Assembly: GCA_018436785.1 (NCBI GenBank)
Contig: JAHDKR010000101.1
Span: 1 to 49,685, forward strand
Length of the DNA stretch: 49,685 nt
Direction of reading: 5' to 3'
Source of the DNA: Synergistaceae bacterium
GTDB taxonomy: Bacteria > Synergistota > Synergistia > Synergistales > Aminobacteriaceae
Every line of letters starts with the position of its first letter. Position 1 is the stretch's first letter. The notes beneath the pieces were generated by a model. That model was not told where the DNA came from and did no database searches. It saw nothing but the letters and a program-made list of their open reading frames with translations. Below, piece by piece: positions 8,463 to 15,000 of the stretch. Position numbers and translations under genes: made by a program.

Positions 8463-8507
8463 TTGCTCGGAAAATCCATAGCCGACACGCGGGATCGAAG
8501 TCGATGG

Positions 8508-8513
8508 TATAAT
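8508..8513 (+). promoter_or_regulatory. Likely -10 element for the ATPase/nuclease module
   Basis: A consensus TATAAT lies 52 bases before the ATPase ATG, in an AT-rich stretch directly after a terminator. The -35 box is weak (a CCGACA-like hexamer is about 20 bases upstream), so activity may need an activator or be low. Confidence 0.4.
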
Positions 8514-8564
8514 AAATTTCGATTTTAGCATGCTATTCTATGCTCCCTGAAAAGAGGGTGTTCC

Positions 8565-9932
8565 ATGAAACGTCGATATATGAAGCAGCAGTGGACCTTG
8601 CGCTTCAAAAAACTTGGACTGATAGAGGAAGGAGCCGTCCGGATAGCTCCTCTCATGATTTTTACCGGCGATAACAACACCGGAAAAAGCTACGTCATGA
8701 CTCTGCTCTGGGGGGTGATCGCGCTCGGACGCAGCCTCTTCCCGACGTCGATTCCGGAGAGCGACTCGTATCGCCAGTGCGAAAAGTGGCTGGGGAGTTT
8801 TTCGCAGGAAGGTGAAGACGAAAAAATGCTGCTCCCCGAAGACGAGGAGGTTTTCGTACGTTGGTTCGGAGACGTGCTCAACCAGCGGCGACAGACTCTC
8901 TGCGACGAGCTTTTCGGGGAAAACGCAGTGCGGCTTCGCGAGCTTCGCATTACGGATTTTGTTCGCGAACGGCCTCTTTCCCTTCGATGGAACAAAGACG
9001 CGGCCGAGGGAAGCCGGTATTCCAGCGGAGAACACTATGTCCGCTTCCCGCTGCCGTCGAGTCCTCCTCCCCGAGCCGAAGTCTACAGGATGATCCAGTA
9101 TTTAACCTGGAAGCTGATCATGGACGATTTGAGCGCGCCTCTCTATCCTCCGCGATCTCCGGTGAAAACCGTTCCCCCGGGCGAGATCCTCTACTTGCCG
9201 GCGGCACGAACAGGGTTCGTGCTCTTGCGAAAAACTCTTGTTTCCGCAGCGCTGAGCATGGGAGGCGAGAGCGTGCCGCTTCTGCTGCCCGTCAGGCGTT
9301 TCGTTCAACGCCTTCTTACCCTTTCCTTCAAAGAGAAAAACAGGTTCTCCGCCTTCGCGGATATTCTGGAGCGCCGAATTCTGCGCGGACACATTCACCC
9401 GGACGGCGCTCCGCTACCGGAGTACCGATACAGTCCTCAAGGCCAGGATAACGAAGCGCTCCCTCTTTGGCGGACGTCGTCGCTTGTTACGGAGCTTGCT
9501 CCGCTTCTTGTCTTTCTGCGAGGGAACGACGATTTTCGCTCTTTGATCATCGAAGAACCGGAAGCGCACCTTCATCTGGAAATACAGAGAGAGCTCGCCC
9601 GCCTTCTGGTTCGATTGGTGAATTCCGGTCTTCCCGTCTGGATCACGACGCATGGAGATACCTTCTTTCAGCAGGTGAGCAACCTGGTCAAGGCGTCGGC
9701 CATGGATGACGCCGCTCTCTCCCGGCTCGATCTGGAGCCCGAAGAGAGCATACAGCCGGAACGGGTTTCAGCATGGCATTTCCGGAGAGTCTCCGCCTCG
9801 TCCGGTCGCGACCGAACCGAAATTTCGCCGTTGCACGCCGATCATGACGGAATAGCCGCAACCGCGTTCAATGCGGCCATAGCCGAACTCACTCGGCAAA
9901 CTCTTGACTTGAGCCCGGACGATGAAGCGTGA
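8565..9932 (+). CDS. AAA/ABC-type (OLD/SMC-like) ATPase of a two-gene candidate defence module
   Basis: A 455-residue ATPase of the AAA_15/AAA_21 type. It has a Walker A at about residues 35-42 (GDNNTGKS), a long middle section, a Walker B at about 327-338 (LIIEEPEAHLHL) and a switch histidine in WITTHGDTFFQQ. This is the architecture of the ATPases in Septu, PARIS, Gabija and retron effector pairs, where a stand-alone P-loop protein senses phage and controls a nuclease. No TOPRIM domain is fused to it. The gene overlaps the downstream putative nuclease by 11 bases. I do not recognise this exact pair as a named system. Confidence 0.82.
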   Translation: MKRRYMKQQWTLRFKKLGLIEEGAVRIAPLMIFTGDNNTGKSYVMTLLWGVIALGRSLFPTSIPESDSYRQCEKWLGSFSQEGEDEKMLLPEDEEVFVRWFGDVLNQRRQTLCDELFGENAVRLRELRITDFVRERPLSLRWNKDAAEGSRYSSGEHYVRFPLPSSPPPRAEVYRMIQYLTWKLIMDDLSAPLYPPRSPVKTVPPGEILYLPAARTGFVLLRKTLVSAALSMGGESVPLLLPVRRFVQRLLTLSFKEKNRFSAFADILERRILRGHIHPDGAPLPEYRYSPQGQDNEALPLWRTSSLVTELAPLLVFLRGNDDFRSLIIEEPEAHLHLEIQRELARLLVRLVNSGLPVWITTHGDTFFQQVSNLVKASAMDDAALSRLDLEPEESIQPERVSAWHFRRVSASSGRDRTEISPLHADHDGIAATAFNAAIAELTRQTLDLSPDDEA

Positions 9933-10458
9933 ACGAGTGGAAAGCACCGCAGCAACGGAGGGAACGCAACTCGTCGTTCGAGAGTCCGAAGAGAGCGGCG
10001 AGGCCGAACTGACGCTGAATATCGCACGGAACGGAGTACTTTTTCAGTACCCGCATAATAACAACTTCATCTTCTCGAATAAAAAGCGCGCGGACGGCAT
10101 TCTCTTCTTGCAGAGAGAGAATGACTGGGAGGTCATGATCGTCGAACTCAAAAAGACCGTGAAGGCCAAGGAGTGGATGAAGATCAAAGAACAGTGGCAT
10201 GGAGCATGGCTTCATGCTCTGGCCCTCTCCGGTGTTCTGGAGGCTCCTTTTCCCAACCCTCCCCGTTTTCTGGTGGCGTACCGCAAGGACGGTATCGGCG
10301 AGAACGCTCCCGATCCGATCCTGTTGAAATCGCCAGAGTATGCTCTTGCCTTCATCGAGTGGAGGAAGGGGCGCGCCGCCTTGAACGAGATCGGAGAAGC
10401 AGCCTTTGAAAAAGCGCCTCTCGATGAAACGGGAAGAGGCGAATTGCGTATTCCATGA
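9922..10458 (+). CDS. Putative PD-(D/E)XK-fold nuclease partner of the ATPase
   Basis: This 178-residue protein is not one I can name. A likely restriction-endonuclease-like core is visible: strand and turn with Asp58 (KKRADGILFL), then the E-x-K motif Glu75-Leu-Lys77 in WEVMIVELKKTVK, followed by a helix (WMKIKEQWHGAWLHALAL) that would carry the fourth conserved position (Gln91). The spacing of these residues fits PD-(D/E)XK enzymes. Its start lies inside the 3' end of the ATPase gene, so the two are translationally coupled. The expected role is DNA or RNA cleavage gated by the ATPase; that is inference from motif and context. Confidence 0.6.
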   Translation: MKRERVESTAATEGTQLVVRESEESGEAELTLNIARNGVLFQYPHNNNFIFSNKKRADGILFLQRENDWEVMIVELKKTVKAKEWMKIKEQWHGAWLHALALSGVLEAPFPNPPRFLVAYRKDGIGENAPDPILLKSPEYALAFIEWRKGRAALNEIGEAAFEKAPLDETGRGELRIP

Positions 10459-10489
10459 AAGACGCCGGAATCCGGAGCGAGGAAGATTG

Positions 10490-10540
10490 AATAAACGCAG
10501 ATCGCGCTGCATATTTTTAGCGGTGCGATCTGCGTTTATT
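10490..10540. terminator. Perfect-stem hairpin, probably a bidirectional terminator
   Basis: AATAAACGCAGATCGC (10490-10505) is the exact reverse complement of GCGATCTGCGTTTATT (10525-10540), and the stem extends inward with two G-U pairs. It lies between the convergent nuclease and DUF3795 genes. Because of its A- and T-rich ends it can terminate transcription from either side. Confidence 0.75.
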
Positions 10541-10559
10541 GTCCGGATGGGCGAGACTT

Positions 10560-11081
10560 CTATCGCGCCCGCTTCATGGCCTCTTCGATAACTTCTCTGT
10601 GCCTGGCGGTGAAGGCGCAGCTCGGCTCCGCGCCGCACTTCCGGCACTTCAGGTCGTAGGCGGAGTTGAGGGTTGCGCACTGCGGACAAGCGTAGTGCTC
10701 CCGTTTTTCCGTCATCCACTGCGCGTACCCGACGTCGCGGATCCGCTCCAGATCCTCCCAGAGTTCGGCGCGGTGCGGCCGTTCGGCCTGGAACGCTTTC
10801 AGCATGTCGCAGGGGTATTCGTCGCAGTCGCCGCAGAAGTCGATTCCCCGTTCGGCGGCGCATACGAACATCCGGCACGTTGTGCAGTAGGGGCCTCGCT
10901 TCTCCGAGCGACAGCCGTAACAGCGCATCTCCTCCTCCGGAAGCTGGAACATTTTCGCCAACGCGGTCAGCCGCGCCGGGTCCTCCTTCGTGGCGATAAA
11001 AAGCGAGCACGCCTCGCAGTACAGGCCGCACACCGCGGCGAGCGTCTTGTCCTGCTCTTTGCAGCTCATTTCTTCATGCAT
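10560..11081 (-). CDS. Cysteine-rich DUF3795-like protein
   Basis: This 173-residue protein has three Cys clusters: CGLYCEACSLF near residue 18, a central CYGC...CTTC...CGDCDEYPC region typical of DUF3795, and a C-terminal zinc-ribbon-like pair (CPQC, CRKC). It probably binds zinc or another metal; no enzymatic role is established for the family. It starts at ATG 11081 with AAGGAGG upstream. It is the last gene of a three-gene reverse operon and follows the alpha/beta hydrolase by 29 bases. Confidence 0.75.
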   Translation of the reverse strand: MHEEMSCKEQDKTLAAVCGLYCEACSLFIATKEDPARLTALAKMFQLPEEEMRCYGCRSEKRGPYCTTCRMFVCAAERGIDFCGDCDEYPCDMLKAFQAERPHRAELWEDLERIRDVGYAQWMTEKREHYACPQCATLNSAYDLKCRKCGAEPSCAFTARHREVIEEAMKRAR

Positions 11082-11110
11082 GATGTTCCCTCCTTGAGAA
11101 TGTTGCGCGA

Positions 11111-12034
11111 CTACAGGCGCGCCTCGATCCTGTTCAAAAAGTCGCCGACCACGCGCAGGTAGCGCTCCGTCTCTTCAAGGTGCGGCATGTGCGCGCTCTC
11201 CTCGAAGATCACCCATTCGGAGCCGCGTATGCCGCGATGCACCGTTTCGGTAATGGCGGGGGTAGCCTCGTCGTAGCGGCCGCCGATGACGAGCGTGGGC
11301 GTGTCTATCTCCGGAAGGCGCTCCACGATGTCCCACTCCTTGAGTTTGCCGGTGACGTGGAACTCGCTCGGCCCGTTCATGGAGGTGTAGACTTCGAAGC
11401 CCGTCTTCTCGAACGCCCTGAGGAGGCACTCGGGCCACGGGTCGAGGCGGCAGAGGTGGCGATTGTAAAAGACGTTCATCGCCTCCTGGTATTCGGGAGC
11501 GTCCGTGGTTCCGGCGGCTTCGTGCTCCAGAAGCGTCCGCTGCGTTTCGGGGGGAAGCTCCGCCCTCAGGAGGTTCGCCTCGGAAACCCACTGAAGCATG
11601 CTGGCGGGGGAGTCGGCGACGATCATGCTCGCCAGTCCGGACGGCCGCGTGAGGGCGTATTCCATCGCGAGCATGCCTCCCCAGGACTGTCCCAGGATAT
11701 GGACGCGATCCAGTCCGAGGGCTTTCCGGACGACGCCGAGTTCTTCGAGAAACAGACCGACCGTCCACATCGACGGGTCGCTCGGGCGGTCCGAATTGCC
11801 GCACCCCAGCTGATCGTAGAAAAACACTCTCCGTCCGCCTGAGGCCAGCGCCTCCAGCGGTTCGAGATAGTCGTGCGGCGCGCCGGGGCCGCCGTGCAGA
11901 CAGAGAAGCGGCAGTTTTCCCGGCTCTTCCCGCTCCCCGACGACGCGGTACCAGATTTTATACCCCCTGAACGGGACGAAGCCCTCTTCGGCGATTGGCT
12001 TTTCCATCGGATTCGGGCGTTCGATATCCGACAT
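11111..12034 (-). CDS. Alpha/beta hydrolase, prolyl iminopeptidase (S33) family
   Basis: A 307-residue hydrolase with the HGGPGAP oxyanion motif, nucleophile Ser117 in GQSWGGMLA, and later Asp (GRYDEATP) and His (SAHMPHLE) that complete the triad. The HGGPG plus GQSWGG combination is characteristic of proline iminopeptidases and related tricorn-interacting aminopeptidases, which remove N-terminal residues from peptides. An in-frame ATG at 12046 is possible, but 12034 has GGGAGAG at good spacing. It is the middle gene of a reverse-strand operon behind the isochorismatase-like gene. Confidence 0.85.
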   Translation of the reverse strand: MSDIERPNPMEKPIAEEGFVPFRGYKIWYRVVGEREEPGKLPLLCLHGGPGAPHDYLEPLEALASGGRRVFFYDQLGCGNSDRPSDPSMWTVGLFLEELGVVRKALGLDRVHILGQSWGGMLAMEYALTRPSGLASMIVADSPASMLQWVSEANLLRAELPPETQRTLLEHEAAGTTDAPEYQEAMNVFYNRHLCRLDPWPECLLRAFEKTGFEVYTSMNGPSEFHVTGKLKEWDIVERLPEIDTPTLVIGGRYDEATPAITETVHRGIRGSEWVIFEESAHMPHLEETERYLRVVGDFLNRIEARL

Positions 12035-12068
12035 CAGCTCTCCCATCCTTTCGATTCCGTCAGTCCGT

Positions 12069-12602
12069 TCATTCCACGACCGTCACGAAGGTCCGCATCA
12101 TGCGCAACGACTGACTGTGCATTGCCGCGTCCGGAGAGGCGCACCCGGACGCGAACACCCGGATGTTCGCGTCCGGCACGGTGTTGTAGACCAGGACGGC
12201 GTTATGAAACACGCAGACGTCGGTATACACCCCGACGATCTCCAATTCTCTGATGGGGGATGCGGCAATCCGGCTCGCCAGCTCGGCGCAGCCGTAGGTT
12301 GCCTTTTCGATCGCTTCCACGCCGGGGTACGTCATATAGTTTTTGATCACGCCGTAGGGAAGCCAGCCCTCCGTGTATTTCCGGCAGTGCAGCGTATATG
12401 AGGAGCTTTCGACGGAATCCGAATAGACGGGCTCCGTGTGGGTGTCCAGCGTGAAGAAAACTGTATGACGCGCGTCGAGATGCTCTTGAATCTTCTTCTC
12501 GATGAAACTCTCGATATCCAGCGCCGGCTGTCCGCAGCCAAGGACGCCGTCCACAAAATCCTTCTGGTAATCGACAACGACGAGGCACTGCGTGTTCGAC
12601 AT
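12069..12602 (-). CDS. Isochorismatase/nicotinamidase-family cysteine hydrolase
   Basis: A 177-residue protein with the full family triad: Asp11 (VVDYQKDFVDG), Lys100 (IEKATYG) and Cys130 (GVYTDVCVFHNA). The DYQKDFVDG start and the TDVC motif resemble nicotinamidases and related amidohydrolases that attack amide bonds through a cysteine thioester; the true substrate is not known. GGGTGGGA lies upstream of ATG 12602. It is the first gene of the operon with the peptidase-like hydrolase and the Cys-rich protein. Confidence 0.85.
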   Translation of the reverse strand: MSNTQCLVVVDYQKDFVDGVLGCGQPALDIESFIEKKIQEHLDARHTVFFTLDTHTEPVYSDSVESSSYTLHCRKYTEGWLPYGVIKNYMTYPGVEAIEKATYGCAELASRIAASPIRELEIVGVYTDVCVFHNAVLVYNTVPDANIRVFASGCASPDAAMHSQSLRMMRTFVTVVE

Positions 12603-12644
12603 TCAAATTCCCACCCTTCCGTGGTGTAGAAGACACTTTGAAAA

Positions 12645-12659
12645 AGCATACCGTATGCT
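12645..12659. promoter_or_regulatory. Perfect 15-base palindrome upstream of the isochorismatase-like gene
   Basis: AGCATAC-C-GTATGCT is a perfect 7+1+7 inverted repeat, 43 bases before the reverse-strand ATG at 12602. The size and position fit an operator bound by a dimeric repressor. No candidate regulator is adjacent. Confidence 0.4.
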
Positions 12660-12733
12660 CCTTCATCTATTCTTGTTTTTCCCTTGATTCGACGCAGGAC
12701 GCGGTTTTTCGCGGTGTTTCCATGCCCTCTTCT

Positions 12734-12856
12734 TCACACCCTTTTCACGCCGACGAGGACCTGGAGCGGATACTCGCCGTCCTGCTGGACGAAGGGTGCG
12801 TACAGGTCGTCGAGCCGCGTCCATGCCGTGTCGAACTCCGCGTCCTCCGCCGTCAT
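12734..12856 (-). CDS. Possible 40-residue small protein or C-terminal remnant
   Basis: A reverse frame from ATG 12856 encodes MTAEDAEFDTAWTRLDDLYA and continues to VGVKRV before its stop. The composition looks protein-like (acidic helix, aromatic residues) and open reading continues upstream past the ATG with IIKQKRWIGY. No good Shine-Dalgarno site precedes the ATG, while AGGAGAGG occurs about 30 bases before it. It may be a very small gene following the membrane-protein gene, a frameshifted tail of that gene, or chance. No family is recognised. Confidence 0.3.
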   Translation of the reverse strand: MTAEDAEFDTAWTRLDDLYAPFVQQDGEYPLQVLVGVKRV

Positions 12857-12882
12857 GTAGCCGATCCACCGTTTCTGCTTGA

Positions 12883-13374
12883 TTATTTCCTCTCCTTCGA
12901 AGCCGAGTACGCCCCCAGAAGCAACGAAAGCGCCGTTAGAACCAGCGCGGAGTTCCAGCCCCATTCGGAGATGGGTTGCCGCGTATGCCGGTCCAGCGAA
13001 CGGCGCGTGATGAACCAGTGGGTATAGCCCGGAGGCGTCATGAAAAACTCCGCATCGGGCAGGACGGCCACTTCCAACTCCTGCCCCAAGTGAAGCGAGC
13101 CCACCTCCGTTATCTCGTCCATCAGAATGTGGGACGCCAGAAGATCCTCCCCGGCAGGCCTCCGTCCGTCCGTTACTCTCTCGGCGACGGCTATCCTCCG
13201 TGTTCCATCCTCCCCGCTGGCAACCTCCTCGAAGCGGATAATGCGGACCATCGTCGGTACTCCGCGCTCCCTGAAGGCGTTCGTCTCCCCGGAGAGCCAC
13301 CAGGAGACCGGCAATATGATACACGCGGATAGAAAGAGGACGACCGCAGTGATCTCCGCATACGTTTTGCTCAT
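12883..13374 (-). CDS. Small two-helix membrane protein (DUF3592-like)
   Basis: This 163-residue protein has a transmembrane helix at about residues 6-26 (ITAVVLFLSACIILPVSWWL), a mostly beta-rich extracytoplasmic part, and a second helix near the C-terminus (NSALVLTALSLLLGAYSA). That pattern, two helices flanking a small beta domain, resembles DUF3592 proteins, whose function is unknown. ATG 13374 has an excellent ribosome site (GGAGGAG). An extended -10 element on the reverse strand at 13416-13424 lies upstream. It stands alone between the hydrolase operon and the BREX locus. Confidence 0.65.
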   Translation of the reverse strand: MSKTYAEITAVVLFLSACIILPVSWWLSGETNAFRERGVPTMVRIIRFEEVASGEDGTRRIAVAERVTDGRRPAGEDLLASHILMDEITEVGSLHLGQELEVAVLPDAEFFMTPPGYTHWFITRRSLDRHTRQPISEWGWNSALVLTALSLLLGAYSASKERK

Positions 13375-13763
13375 GTTTCTCCTCCGTATCGTCGCCTGGG
13401 ATGCCTTCTTTGTGTATTGTATCACTTGTACTTGCCGACTTCGGAAAGCGAGCCCGAGGATTTGAGTTTTTGCAAACAGAGTTTGACGTAGAGGGCATTT
13501 GTAAGGTATCGTACGTACACATTCACATCCCAACTTTCAAAACTCCATTTCCCGGTACAATTTTTCTATAATACGAAGATAATGGTATTATATTTTCGTA
13601 GATCTGGACGGCCTGCCATTTCCGCCTTTTTTGTGTCTGTATGGCCGGAGAATCCAAAAGCCGGAATCTGAAGTTTGGAAAGTACGGATGAGCCTCATGT
13701 GCACAGTATGCAGCGCACTGGAAAATATTTGTATTTTAAAACGAAGGGTATGTCAACCGATAA
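13375..13763. other. Regulatory region between the membrane protein gene and BREX
   Basis: This 389-base AT-rich region serves two divergent transcripts. On the reverse strand TGATACAAT (13416-13424) is an extended -10 for the membrane protein. On the forward strand TATAAT (13567-13572) is followed at once by an inverted repeat, and TTGACG (13483-13488) is a further possible -35. No credible gene is present; frames starting at 13631 and 13675 overlap brxA in the wrong phase. No regulator gene (for example a WYL protein) is present between the membrane-protein gene and brxA. Confidence 0.5.
13567..13600 (+). promoter_or_regulatory. BREX promoter -10 box and adjoining candidate operator
   Basis: A consensus TATAAT (13567-13572) abuts an imperfect inverted repeat: TACGAAGATAAT (13572-13583) against ATTATATTTTCGTA (13587-13600), whose reverse complement begins with the same TACGAA. 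A protein bound here would cover the transcription start. The -35 is poor, which would fit a regulated promoter for a potentially costly defence operon. Confidence 0.5.
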
Positions 13764-14378
13764 ATGGGAAATTCGGAATACGCCATGTCTTTTTCAACAG
13801 GAGGTCTTTTTCGCCGGGAATCGTTGGAGGCGGCTTCTTTGTTTCTTCAAAGCGGTTCGTGGGATGCTGTCCGGAAGGAGATTATGGCAAAAAATCTCCT
13901 CCAGGCCAGAACCTTGAGCACGTTGCAGCGGGAGTGCCGCGAGGTCCTCTCCCGGTTGCGGTTGCTCAACGGCGAAGAGCTGCGTTTCCTGGTCGAAGCG
14001 GAGTACCGGGAGCAGGGACACCTCCTTTGGATCGCCGTCTGCCGCCGCTACCCCTTCGTCCGCGACTTCGCCGTCGAAGTGCTCAGGGAGCGCTATATCA
14101 CTCTGAAAGCGGATGTGCGCTACGAGGAGTTCGACGCCTTTTTCAACGCGCAATCGGAGGCGCATCCGCAACTCCATGAAATCAGCTCCACGACGAGGAA
14201 GAAGCTGCGGCAAGTCCTCTTCAAAATTCTCCGCGAGTCGGAACTGCTGGATTCGGACAACACGATCATCCCGGTCATGCCCGGCGCGGAACTGACAGCC
14301 TTGATCTCGCGCGGCAATAAACGGGAACTTCTCCTTTTCCCTGTATTCGAATCCGACCTCAAGGGGATGACGCAATGA
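13764..14378 (+). CDS. brxA: BREX protein BrxA (DUF1819)
   Basis: This 204-residue protein matches the BrxA/DUF1819 family in order, size and sequence style: STGGLFRRESLEAASLFLQS near the start, then LSTLQRECREVLSRLRLL and the FVRDFAVEVLRERYI segment. BrxA is a small helical DNA-binding protein of type 1 BREX. An in-frame TAA directly precedes ATG 13764; ATG 13785 (MSFSTGG) is an alternative that resembles the family start better, and neither has a clear ribosome site. It is the first gene of the operon and overlaps brxB as ATGA. Confidence 0.88.
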   Translation: MGNSEYAMSFSTGGLFRRESLEAASLFLQSGSWDAVRKEIMAKNLLQARTLSTLQRECREVLSRLRLLNGEELRFLVEAEYREQGHLLWIAVCRRYPFVRDFAVEVLRERYITLKADVRYEEFDAFFNAQSEAHPQLHEISSTTRKKLRQVLFKILRESELLDSDNTIIPVMPGAELTALISRGNKRELLLFPVFESDLKGMTQ

Positions 14379-14986
14379 AAAAGGATATCGCGGCACGTCC
14401 TGTGCAGGAGAGATTGCAGCATCTTTTCTCCGTGATCTCCGGCAGGAGGTTCCTCGAAAAACAGGGGCTGGGCAACGAAGTGCCGTTCTTCATCTGCCCC
14501 TACCCGCCGGAGGAGTCCGTGGAGATGGATCGTATGCGGCGCAGCTTGGTCAGGCAGTTGGAAAACGCGGGAGTCCGGATTCTGGAGATCGACCTGTACG
14601 ACCTCTCGGTCGAAATACTCAAAGAGCGGGGTATCTGGGATCGAATCCTCAAGATGGAGACCTCGACTTCCAAGGAAGAGCTGAATGAGCTCTTACAGGG
14701 AGTGCTGGATCCGAAGGCGAACCTTGTGCCCGCGATCGCCGCCCGGATGGCGGGCGCTGAGTTCGACGTGCTCTTCATTTCCGGGGTCGGCGAAGTCTTT
14801 CCCTGCATACGGTCGCACAGTGTGCTCAACAATCTTCAGAGTACCGCGAAGGAGCAACCCACCGTCATGTTCTTCCCGGGAGCCTACACACACTCGTCCG
14901 AGTCGGGCGCCTCGCTGGACCTCTTCGGAAGGCTGCATAACGATAAATACTACAGGGCATTCAATATCTTCCACTGCGAAGCATGA
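14375..14986 (+). CDS. brxB: BREX protein BrxB (DUF1788)
   Basis: A 203-residue DUF1788 protein. Family features include FFICPYPPEESVEMDRMRRS with a later LEIDLYDLSVEILKERGIWD segment, VLFISGVGEVFPCIRSHSVL and PTVMFFPGAYTHSSES. Its biochemical role in BREX is not known, but it is needed for restriction in the systems studied. It overlaps brxA by 4 bases and ends next to brxC, so it should be made in step with both. Confidence 0.9.
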   Translation: MKKDIAARPVQERLQHLFSVISGRRFLEKQGLGNEVPFFICPYPPEESVEMDRMRRSLVRQLENAGVRILEIDLYDLSVEILKERGIWDRILKMETSTSKEELNELLQGVLDPKANLVPAIAARMAGAEFDVLFISGVGEVFPCIRSHSVLNNLQSTAKEQPTVMFFPGAYTHSSESGASLDLFGRLHNDKYYRAFNIFHCEA

Positions 14987-15000
14987 GAGAGGGGATCGAA

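Noticed and set aside
8565-10458. PARIS or Gabija as the name of the ATPase module
   Set aside because: PARIS needs a TOPRIM (DUF4435) partner and Gabija an OLD-TOPRIM fusion with a UvrD helicase; neither is present.
13631-14179. Forward frame before and across brxA as a regulator gene
   Set aside because: It runs in a different phase through brxA and has no recognisable domain; brxA has the real coding pattern.
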